From positions 372,001 to 436,000 of the forward strand of contig JAUJYN010000017.1 in assembly GCA_030737835.1 (NCBI GenBank): 64,000 nt of DNA. The letters are read 5' to 3'. Below are positions 10,197-19,057 of this stretch, one piece after another. This stretch comes from Acorus gramineus. Taxonomy: Eukaryota > Streptophyta > Magnoliopsida > Acorales > Acoraceae. The stretch's first letter is position 1. Each line of letters starts with the position of its first letter. The position numbers and the translations under genes are program-made. The notes beneath the pieces are model-generated. The model was not told where the DNA came from. It did no database searches and saw only the letters and a program-made list of their open reading frames with translations.

Positions 10197-11697
10197 ATGC
10201 CTCCTCATGGAGGACGGCGCGAACGAGGTCCCTCTCGACCTTTGGAGGTTTTCGGACCTGCCAGAGGCGAGGATGCTATTGGAGAGTCCTCAGCCGTGAG
10301 GCCAGGATCGGCAGTGGAGCCTCCTGCCTGGGAGCGCGCGTTTGCGCGGTTAGCAGATTTGGTGGAGACGCAGACCAGGGCATTGGAGGCCCAGACGAGG
10401 ATGTTGGCAGAGCAGGCACGGGGTGTTCAGGAGCTGCGGGCGGCCCGCGAGGCAGTTCCACAGGTTCCTCTGGTGGCAGATCCACCTGTGGTACCCGATG
10501 TACCCCCAGTCCCTGTGGTTGTTCCAGCGGCGAGAGTTCAGGATCCCCAGGAGAGGGAGGTGGGGCTAGAGGCTGCAGCGCGAGTGCAGCAGAGTGGCCT
10601 CGCAGCCTTTCTGAAGCTCCACCCTCCCGAGTTCCAGGGTCAGGCAGGACCCCCTTGCTCCAGAGCGATGGTTGAGGGAGGTGGATACGATCTTCTCGGC
10701 CATGCACTGCACTGATCGCCAGCGTGTCTCCCTGGCCACCTTCATACTGAAGGGTGACGCCGCCGACTGGTGGGCTACCCGAGTGGTGGACATCCCCGAG
10801 GGAGTGGAGCAGCTTTCTTGGGTGGGATTCCGGAGGCATTTCCTGGAGGAGTACTTCCCGTTCTCGACGCGCCAGATCGTGATGCGGGGGTTCGAGCAGC
10901 TGACTCCGGGCACTATGTCCGTTGCTGACTACTCCACGCGCTTCACGAGGCTCTCCAGATTTGCTCCGGCCTTGGTGATGGATGAGGACACGCGGTGCCG
11001 CCGTTTCGAGTTGGGTCTCAGCAGCGCCATTCGGGTGCATGTCACCTCCCAGGCATTCACGAGGTTCTCGGACTTGGTGTCTCGGGCGAAGACAGTCGAG
11101 CGAGACCTCGGGATCATCGTGGGGGTTCCGACCCCTTTTGCAGATCAGAGTCCTTCCGGGAGTCAGGACCAGGGACAGCGCAAGAAGAAGAGGCCCCGCT
11201 TCGATCAGTCAGCGGCTGCCTCTCCTCCAGTCGATGTGGTGCCAGTGCGAGGTCCAGCACCCATTGCAGCAGTGCCCATCCAGTCTAGGCAGCCGGAGAA
11301 GCGGCGCTGCTTCCATTGTCAGCGCATCGGGCATATCAGGTACAATTGCCCTGATGCTGGCCGACCCCGCGTGCTGCCTCCTCAGCAGCAGCAGCAGCAG
11401 CCTCAGCGTCAGCAGCAGCCACAGGGTGGCCGAGTCGACCAGTGGAGGCAGCCAGTGCAGCCGACGAGGCGTGCCCCTGCTCCTCAGCCGCAGCTTGTCC
11501 AGGGCAGAGTTGCAGCGCTTTCGGTCGAGGAGGTGCAGGCTTCGGGTATCATGGTTCGAGGTATTATCTTGTGTTCCCAGCTCTCTAATATAAGGATAGG
11601 TGTGTGTGTGGTTAGTAGCTGTTATGCAAGTGTGTGTGGTATTTCGATGAGTGAAGTATCAAGAATGGTTGTTCGGGTTGAGGAGGCCGGGTTGTAG
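10197..11697 (+). pseudogene. gag: gag of E1, frameshifted
   Basis: Capsid/nucleocapsid polyprotein of a Ty3/gypsy chromovirus-like element. The ATG at 10197 begins MPPHGGRR, and an acceptor-like TTTTCTTAG ends at 10187. The first frame covers an Arg-rich N-terminus and a likely coiled coil (ADLVETQTRALEAQTRMLAE) and breaks at about 10640-10655 through a net 2-nt loss relative to the copy at 43536. The other frame (from about 10660) continues with the retrotransposon gag domain (DWWATRVVDIPEG), a basic KKKRPRF stretch, and the zinc knuckle CFHCQRIGHIRYNC (CX2CX4HX4C) at about 11308-11349. A Gln-rich tail follows. Gag homology ends at about 11562 (SGIMVRG), where protease should begin; the frame then runs into spacer and stops at 11697. 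Confidence 0.85.
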
Positions 11698-12300
11698 CCG
11701 TCCTGGCAGAGAGTTCCCATCAGTAGGTACCACCGATGCAGTCGGAGGGGTACTGATCGTGGGAGTATACCAGGTAGAGGCTACCCGGGAGGAGATTATT
11801 GAATGGTGCCGCGAGCGTGGAATCGCTCTCCCCACTGTTGGATCCGCGTAGTATAGCCCCGGCGTTAGACAGGCTTCCGGTCAAAGGACCAGGTAAGCTA
11901 CGGAGCGGGGAGAGGCTACCGGTGGACCAGGGGTGAAGAGCAGTCTAAGTCTCTCCCTAAGTCCCAAAATGTCTCCTTTCGGGAGTGAGGGTGTGGATGA
12001 GGCGAAGGCGGGTCGCTCGTGACCTATTTGTAGTTCGACCGTTCCCAAGGTTGTTGGGTCCGGTCTTGTTTTGGATGTTGAAGGACATCGTTGGGCGATC
12101 ATCTGGATGTAGATGATCCAGAAGGGTTAGAAGTGTTCTTGCAAGGTGATGCCTTCTTCTAGTGTTCCTTTCTGGATTAAGGGGCCTTGTGAAGTCAGCG
12201 TTGAAACCCGGGCTAGGGTACTTCCTGTTCCTTGTTTGGTTGTCGGGGTATCCTATATCGGGATTTCATGGTGCCCTCCCGAGGTTTCTTTTCCCAGGCA
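11563..12300 (+). repeat. LTR-derived spacer replacing protease and RT (E1)
   Basis: This stretch does not look like pol. About 11650-12125 closely matches the family B LTR at about 22125-22595: the same sequence of GGTACCACCGATGCAGTCGG, GTATACCAGGTAGAGGCTAC, and GAGTGAGGGTGTGGATGAGG segments. About 12175-12300 matches the LTR module with ACCCGGGCTAGGGTACT and GTTCCTTGTTTGGTTGTCGG. The spacer ends with an acceptor-like TTCTTTTCCCAG at about 12298. The same spacer is present in the other A internal regions (38600-39330, 44930-45655, 61315-62105). Confidence 0.75.
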
Positions 12301-12368
12301 AGGAATACCATGGAAGCATCAAATGGATGGAAGATCAGGTGCGACTTTTGGTTGGAGTTTAAGGCCTT

Positions 12369-12674
12369 CTGGGCTGTGTGATTTTTGGTGAAGGCATATC
12401 TGTGGACCCGGGCAAGACGCTCGTCGCGTCAAATTGGCGTCGACCGTCGAACCCCGCAGGGATTCGGAGCTTCCCGAGTTTGGCGGGTTATTGCAGGAGG
12501 TTTGACGAGGGTTTCTCGAAGATAGCTGTTCCTCTTAACCGCCTTACTCGGAAGGATGTCCGGTTCGAGTGGTCCCCGTCTTGCGAGGAGAGCTTCCTGG
12601 AGTTTAAGCGGAGGCTCGCCTCAGCGCCAATTCTTACCCCTCCGTCTGGGAGTGGTGGGTTCGCAGTTGGGTAA
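12369..12674 (+). pseudogene. Remnant of the RT/RNase H boundary (E1)
   Basis: The frame 12378-12674 reads GEGISVDPGK, then SLAGYCRRFDEGFSKIAVPL and EESFLEFKRRLASAPIL. These match the RT-thumb to RNase H segment of Ty3/gypsy pol, whose usual form is GISVDPxKxEAV...FLGLAGYYRRFIxGFSKIAxPL. The frame ends soon after PPSGSGGFAVG, where RNase H catalytic residues would follow. The RT palm with YVDD is absent upstream. It cannot encode an enzyme. Confidence 0.75.
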
Positions 12675-12912
12675 GGGTGTGTCCACGATCCTGCTCACGT
12701 CATCCCGTTCGAGCCGCTCGTCTTCGAGCCGGACTATCACTCGTGGAGCAGATGATTGTGATCATGGACCGCCGCGTGAAGAGGCTCCGCACCAAGACCG
12801 TCCAGTTGGTCGAGATGCGATGGCAGCACCGTTCCGATGCCAAGGACACTTGGGAGCCCAAGGGTGCCAGACGTGACGCGTATCCGCATCTTTTCCCCTC
12901 CTATATGTTTTT
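12671..12912 (+). pseudogene. Remnant of the integrase C-terminus (E1)
   Basis: Reads CVHDPAHVIPFEPLVFEPD, then after a 1-nt frameshift VEQMIVIMDRRVKRLRTKTV, MRWQHRSDAKDTWEP and DAYPHLFPS. This is the C-terminal tail of Tekay/Del integrases, where the chromodomain-like region ends xATWExEDxMRxxYPHLF. It directly follows the RNase H remnant, so the integrase zinc-binding and DDE domains are deleted. The usual stop (CCTAG) reads CCTAT here. Confidence 0.75.
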
Positions 12913-12937
12913 GCATATTTTGAGGACAAAATTTCCT

Positions 12938-12949
12938 AAGGGGGAAGAA
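12938..12949 (+). promoter_or_regulatory. Polypurine tract (E1)
   Basis: AAGGGGGAAGAA lies immediately before the TG of the 3' LTR at 12950. It would prime plus-strand DNA synthesis. Matching tracts are at 39963-39975, 46290-46302 and 62746-62758. Confidence 0.9.
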
Positions 12950-15900
12950 TGTTATATATGTGTCACTTTTAACCTTCTGGTAACCGTTGGGACATTCTGG
13001 CAGTTTTTTGGTTTTTTCATTTTTCGATCGGAACCGCTAAAATTTCGGGCTGTTAGCTATCGCCCTGAGATTGAGGGCTCCGATTGAAAATCTAACTGCA
13101 TATTATGTGTCCTGGCGCCATTCTAAGCCGCTCACAAAAATTTCATCGAATTCCGGTAACGTCTCAGAATATCGCAGTTCCAGGGCGTATCCGGGTTTTG
13201 ACCGAGCGAGAAGTCATTGGGAGAGTTGACTTGGTCAAAGTGAGCCCATGACTTGGTCAACCCTTTTTGTTTTTATTTGTGGTTGGGTTGACCCAAGTCA
13301 AAGCCCACTTAAACTCATCTAATCATGCCTTAAGCCCTAATTAATCTTGATTACCCTAATCTAAATGAGGTTTGACTTATTTAAGTGGGATGAAAAGTTG
13401 CCTTTCACTATTCATCATCTTCTCCCTTGGAATTTCTCTCTCCCCCTCTTTCATTTTCTTAGTTTTGAGCCACCTAGTGTTCTCAAAACTTAAAACCCAA
13501 AACATAGAAAGGATAGATCCGGTCCCGATCTACACCCCGGTGTTTTCGGATTCGAATTCCGGCGTGTTTAGCCTCTTCTCCCCCTCTCTTTTCTCCCCTG
13601 ATTTGAGCCATTCTAAGGGCTAAGGAAGAGCTCGGCGGTGGAGGTCTTTTGGGAGGTGTTTCGGTGCGCGGAGAGCAACCGAACTTCCCTTCCTTCCCTT
13701 GGTAAGCTCTTTTTCTTTTTTTTTTTTTGGCTTAGATGCTTGTTAGGAGGGTGGATTTGAGGTTGGGTGGTGGTCGGCGGCTGTGGGTGGCTGTTGACGG
13801 CGGTGGGTGGTGGTCGGAGGCCGTTGGTGGCCGGTGAGAGGAGTTTGGGTGGTCGGGCAGGGTGTTAGGCAGTCCCGGGCAGGATGCCAGGGCTGGCAGG
13901 GCTGTTCCGGGCGGGTAGCAGGGCTGGCAGGGCTGGCTCGTGTGGGCTGGCAGTGCTGGCAAGTAGGATGGCAGGGCTGGCTGTGCGCGCTGGCAGGCCG
14001 GGCAGGCAGGCTGCGCGCGCAAGCAGGCAGGGCAGGCCAGTTGGACAGGTAGCGCTCGGGCAGCAGGCGAGCGGTGCTCGGGCCACTCGGCGATGCAAGA
14101 AGGTAAGGCGGGCCGGTTGGGCAGGCAGCGCTCGGGCAGCAAGCGAGCGTGCTCGGGCCACTCGGAGATGCGCGCAGGCAGGCAGCGTGGGCAAGCGCCG
14201 CGGGTAGGCTGGCAGGCGCGTTGGGCGCGTGCTGCCAGGCGCGCTGGGCGCCTGTTGCCGAGTGTGCGCGTGGGCGCTGGGTGAGGGTCCCGGGTGCTGG
14301 GCGCTGGGCTCTGGGCGCTGGGTCGCGGATGCTGGGCGCTGGTAGTGGGCGATGGGGCGCTGCGAGCAGGTGGCCGTGCGGGGGCGGGCAAGCGGAGCGT
14401 TGCGCAGAGGCGCAGGCGCGCTGTGCGCGCGCGGCGAGTCGATGGAGTGCTGGGCGAGCGGATGGTGCGCGCGGGGTGCTCGCGGAGCCGGGCGAGGGCG
14501 TGCGGTGTGCGCGCGGGCTGCTGCGATGGGGCGCAGTGGGTGCGCGGTGCACCCGGGTGGCTCGGCGGCATGTCCAGGCGTGCGGGCAGGGGCCCAGCGG
14601 TGCGCTTGGGTGGCCGGGGACGGGTGGCCGTGCGGGTGGTGCGGGAGTGAGTCGGGGTGCTCGGGCTAGCGTGCGTACGGGCCGTATGTACGTTTGCCCG
14701 AGTGTTGTGTATATTTTTGGTGTATTTTGATGTGTTTGTGCATTATACTCACCATATCAAATACCTGTCTTGCAGATCTTGACGGACGGTCGCGCGACGA
14801 CCCAGATACCGGTGAGTGGGCGATCCAACCCAGTAGGGAAGCGTTACATGCATTTGGGCGTGTACCGTCCTCCCCTGGGGCACCATAGTAAATATTAACC
14901 TGTTTAATATGAAAAAATTATGTAAGCATGATAATCTGTAGTATGCATGCCACCCTAGATTTGTATGCTAGGAACTTATACCCTTAGGACCCGTATAAGA
15001 ACCCTGTTATCATGTTTCCATGCTAGGAAAGCCCCGATCGATACATGTTCCCATTTAGTTTAATTTATTTAAATAAAATGTGAGCATGTGATTATTAGCC
15101 TGCCTTAGTGAATATTATAGGGGAGGGGCCTCGCGAGGACAGCGGTGAGACCCGGGCTAGGGTACTCCGTGTTCCTTGTTTGGTTGTCGGGATGTCCTAT
15201 ATCGGGACCTCACGCTGCCCTCCCAAGGATTCTTCCCCGTTAATATTCCAATCTCTTTATTATTATAACGCATGTTTCCCCGCATCCTGGTTATGTATAT
15301 TGTTGGAATTCTGAAGAATTCAAGGCATTGGAGTTGTAGAGATGTGTGGTCGGCGGATCCGAGTGGATCATATGCGTATGGATAGGCTGTTCTGTTTCCC
15401 TTCGTTGGATCCGTGTAGAGACTGCCCCAGCGTTAGAAAGGCCGTCCCTTCCGAGGGCTCCCATCAGTAGGCGCCTCCCGATATTTGTGACGGACTGTGC
15501 TGAACTGTGGGTGAAGGCCAAGCGGCCTACGGAGTGGAGGAGAGACTATCGGTGGACCAAGGGTGACCAACAGCCTAGTCAGTCCCAATATCCTATGTCA
15601 CCCATAGAGGGGTGAGGGTGAGGGTGTGGTGGGTCAGCAATGAGGTGACCCGCTGGTTTGTGGAATTGTGGTCTAAGGATGATTATTAGATTAGTATGTC
15701 CCAATATCCTATGTCACCTATTGAGGGGTGAGGGTGAGGGTGTGGTGGTTCGGCGATGTACGAACCACTGGATTTATGATGTTATCCTACTTTGAGGCTG
15801 GTTGTTGTTTAATTGTGGTTAATATAGCTGTGATGCATGGGTTGTGCTGTTCACTGAGCGTGTGGCTCACCCCTCGCATATGTTTTCTCCAGTTGCCACT

Positions 15901-16287
15901 GAGCCGGATCAGCAGGAGGAGCCTTCCGAGGGATTCCTTCAGTAGCAGAGCAGCGCTACGTCCCGCGAGTGTTAGAGGCTATCAGCATCCCTTTTTGGCT
16001 GTATGTATTTTATTTCCATGCTTGAGCACGCGTTTGTATATATTCAGTTGTATATTGTGTATATTGGCTCTCACAGGACAGATGATTGTGTATCGAGTAG
16101 TTAGTATGTTTTATTTACAGATTTAGTCTTTTGCTTCCGCATTTGGTGTATATATCATGTCAGCCTCCTTGTTGTCTGTGTGTCATTCTAGTTGCTTGTT
16201 TATGGTATTTTATTGACCTCCTGTGTAGATTCTAATATTATATGTACACTTGCCGTGTCACGGGGACGGCTGCCCTGGGGCGTGACA
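12950..16287 (+). repeat. 3' LTR of E1
   Basis: TG at 12950 to CA at 16287, 3338 bp. Donor-like GTAAGC at 13702, CpG-dense and GGCAGG-repeat-rich stretch about 13740-14650, acceptor at 14775, mini-exon-like 14776-14811, GAATTC palindrome near 15305, two G-rich units at about 15590-15640 and 15700-15760. It keeps the roughly 470-bp block absent from the 5' LTR. Because reverse transcription makes both LTRs identical, that block was probably lost from the 5' LTR after insertion. Confidence 0.9.
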
Positions 16288-16615
16288 AAACGTGCCATAG
16301 AAGCAGGTTAATTATGGACTAAAAAGTCAGAGTCGCTACACAGGCACAACAAATTCAGTGACATTTAAAAATATAATTGAATTTTAAAACACCAGATTCA
16401 ATATCAAACACCATATTCAACAAAAAAAAATTGTAAACTATTGTCATGATTAACTCAGCGAATAAACAAAAAGATATCATAGTACAAAACTGAATCAACA
16501 GACATTGATAATCTCGAATCGGTTGAACACAAAAAATAAGGGATGAATAAAAATAGTGTATGAACAAAAAGAAATGGTTGATAATCCTTCAAACCAAAAA
16601 TTCAATCTACTATTT
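16288..16615. other. AT-rich DNA with no recognised feature
   Basis: 328 bp between the end of E1 and the start of the Copia element. No conserved coding frame or repeat was recognised; its last five bases TATTT form the left TSD of the Copia insertion. Confidence 0.6.
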
Positions 16616-16639
16616 TGTTATATATTGTGGCGCTACGCA

Positions 16640-18719
16640 GGGTTAGACGGGGACCATCAGTACCTTTGGACCACAAGACACCAGAGGAGGTATGGAGCGG
16701 CAAAGAGGTAAACCTTTCTCATTTTAAAGTTTTTGGTTGTGTTTCATATGTACACATTAGTGATAATGGTAGGAGTAAGCTTGACTCTAAATCAATAAAA
16801 TGCACTTTTATTAGATATGGTGGTGATGATTTTGGTTATCGTTTCTGGGATGACCAAAAGAAAAAGGTTATAAGAAGTAGAGATGTCATATTCAATGAAA
16901 GCTGATGTACAAGGACAAAAATGCAACACAGTTACTGATTCAAAGAATATTGATCCTATTTATTTTGAGCCTGACAATACTGCAGTGGTTAGAGTGTCAC
17001 ATCAAATAGTTGACAGATCTCAGAGAGAGGAAACTACACCACAGAGTAATCAACAACAAGTTGATATGCCACAGGCCCCAACTCCTGAGCCTCCTCCACT
17101 CAGGAGATCCACCCGTCCACATGTTCCGAACAGAAGGTATATGAATTATTTATTACTGACCAATGCAGGTGAACAAGAATGCTATTTTGAGGCATGTCAA
17201 GGAGAGAATGCTAGCAAGTGGGAGTTTTCTATGGAAGATGAGATGAAGTCAGTTATCTCTAACGAGACATGGGAGCTAGCTGAGTTACCCATGGAGAAGA
17301 AGGCTCTTCACAACAAATGGGTGTATCAAGTCAAAGAGGAGTAGGATGGCTCCAAGAGATACAAGGCAAGATTGGTGGTCAAAGGCTTTCAACAGAAAGA
17401 GGGGATTGACTACACCAACATTTTCTCACCAGTTATGAAACTGACTACCATTCGGTCAGTTTTGAGCATCGTTGCATCCGAGGGTCTACATCTTGAGCAG
17501 TTAGATGTCAAAACTGCTTTTTTGCATGGTGACTTAGAGGAGGAGATATGCATGCAGCAACTAGAGGGTTTCATAGTGAAGGGCAAGGAGAAACTCGTGT
17601 GCAAGTTGAAGAGGAGCTTGTATGGCTTAAAACAGGCTCCAAGATAGTGGTACAAGAAATTCAATAGCTTCATGCAGAGAACTGGCTACCACAAGTGCAA
17701 CGTTGATCATTGTTGCTACTTCAAGAGGTTTGATTCCAGTTATATTATTTTGCTACTTTATGTTGATGACATGTTAGTGGCTGGTTCAGATATGGATGAA
17801 ATTAGGAACTTGAAGAAGCAATTATCAACTGAGTTTGATATGAAAGATGTGGGTCCAGCAAAGAAGATCCTTGGGATGAGGATTATGAGGGACAAGCAGA
17901 GAGGTACTTTGCAGTTGTCTCAGGCTTAATACATTGATCATGTTTTGCAGAGGTTTAGCATGTCTGATACTAAGGCAATTAGCACACCCTTGGCTAGTCA
18001 TTTCAAACTGTCCAAAGATCAAAGTCCCAAGATGGAGGAGGAGAGAAACTTCATGGCGATTGTTCCATATGCCTCAGCGATTGGAAGTTTGATGTATGCC
18101 ATGGTTAGCACGAGACCAGATGTAGCCTATGCAGTGGGAGCTGTGAACAGATTCATGTCAGATCCAGGCAAGCAACACTAGGAAGCAGTAAAGTTGATAC
18201 TTAGATACTTGCGAGGTACGACTGACAGATGCTTATATTTCAACAGCGGCGAGTTGAAGCTACAGGGTTTTGTAGATGCAGACTTTGCTGGCGAGGTTGA
18301 TCAAGGGAGGAGCACTACTGGTTATGTCTTTCAGTAGGTACTACTATTGTTAGTTGGATTTCACAAATACAGAAGATTGTTGCTTTATGCACTACAGAGG
18401 CATAGTATATATTGTGACAGAGGCTAGTAAAGAGATGATATGGTTACAGGGCTTGTTGACAGAGTTGGGATTCAGACATACAAAGAATGTTTTGCACAGT
18501 GATAGTTAGAGCGCCATACACTTGGTGAAAAATTCAGCATTTCATTCAAGGACTAAGCACATAGGACTTCGTTATCATTTCATCAGGACGCTTTTGGATG
18601 ATGGGGGTCTATTGCTTAAGAAGATCCAGGGAAGCAAGAATACAGCTGACATGTTGACTAAGACAGTGACTACAGAGAAACTGGAGCTGTGCGCAGCTTC
18701 AGTTGGTCTTCTAGCTTGA
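16640..18719 (+). pseudogene. Copia pol remnant: integrase C-terminus, RT, RNase H
   Basis: Starts RRGPSVPLDHKTPEEVW and continues through SHFKVFGCVSYVH and RSRDVIFNE, the C-terminal part of a Tork/Tnt1-type integrase. RT follows from about 17210 ([42 protein letters not shown]) with the catalytic box LLYVDDMLVAG near 17756-17788, then YASAIGSLMYAM. RNase H motifs end KHIGLRYHFIR and NTADMLTK. At least five in-frame stops (17342, 17645, 17927, 18179 and near 18335) and several frameshifts break it. Most stops fit C-to-T change on one strand (CAG to TAG, CAA to TAA, TGG to TAG). Confidence 0.85.
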
Positions 18720-18801
18720 GGGCAGAGATGAGCACACAAGATTATAGATTGATCATTTGATAGATGTTATTTACTCTTGGTTTAGTCTCCAAGTGGGAGA
18801 T

Positions 18802-19057
18802 TGTTATGTATTGTGGAGCCTGATGATGTGCACAGAGGATTGTTGGTGCTACGCAGGGTCAGTCGAGGGTCGAGCTCTAGGGTTTTTATCTTCGGTGTGA
18901 CTATTGAAAAATTTCTCATTGATAGTGCATTGATCTCTGGTGTGCTCCGTGGACGTAGGGAAGATTTTCCAAACCACGTAAATTTTTTGTGTCTTTACTT
19001 CGATTTGTTTGTTTATTTCCTTTGATTGATTGCATCCCAAGATCCGAAATCGTAACA
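18802..19057 (+). repeat. 3' LTR of the Copia element
   Basis: TGTTATGTATTGTGG at 18802 to CGTAACA at 19057, 256 bp, preceded by PPT AAGTGGGAGA and followed by the TSD TATTT. Confidence 0.8.

Larger units (their letters stand above)
7208..16287 (+). mobile_element. Complete gag-only LTR retrotransposon E1 (family A)
   Basis: Two LTRs (7208-10076 and 12950-16287) flank a 2873-bp internal region with an iMet PBS, a frameshifted gag, a non-coding spacer, remnants of pol and a PPT. Flanks are AAACA on the left and AAACG on the right, a 5-bp TSD with one mismatch. The internal region is far too short for pol: there is no protease DSGA motif, no RT YVDD box, no RNase H DEDD core and no integrase DDE core. 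This fits a terminal-repeat retrotransposon with GAG (TR-GAG) or large retrotransposon derivative that relies on another element's enzymes. The LTRs are very similar in the stretches compared, apart from one block of about 470 bp missing from the 5' LTR, so the insertion looks recent. Confidence 0.9.
16616..19057 (+). mobile_element. Internally deleted Copia (Tork-like) element
   Basis: Flanked by TATTT (16611-16615) and TATTT (19058-19062), a perfect 5-bp TSD. The left end keeps only about 35-40 bp of 5' LTR (TGTTATATATTGTGG, then CGCTACGCAGGGT as in the 3' LTR), fused into the integrase coding region. PBS, gag, protease and most of integrase are missing. The right end has a PPT (AAGTGGGAGA before 18802) and a 256-bp 3' LTR. 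Intact outer ends with a TSD mean the deletion happened after insertion or was carried by the inserted copy. Confidence 0.85.

Noticed and set aside
10276..11040. Reverse-strand frame of 254 codons antisense to gag
   Set aside because: Shadow of gag. It is disrupted differently in the homologous copies at 37562-38038 and 43887-44363 and has no recognisable domain.
12369..12912. Functional RT, RNase H or integrase in the A elements
   Set aside because: Catalytic motifs (YVDD, DEDD, DDE) are absent in all four internal regions; only the boundary and tail segments remain.
10077..12949. Endogenous pararetrovirus instead of LTR retrotransposon
   Set aside because: LTRs, PPT, TSD and chromovirus-type gag and integrase tail are present. 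No movement protein or pararetrovirus coat region was seen.
13732..14571. Long reverse-strand frame (279 codons) rich in Pro, Ala, Arg and Ser
   Set aside because: It lies in the CpG-dense stretch of an LTR where all frames stay open. Similar frames occur on both strands in other copies without a conserved protein sequence.
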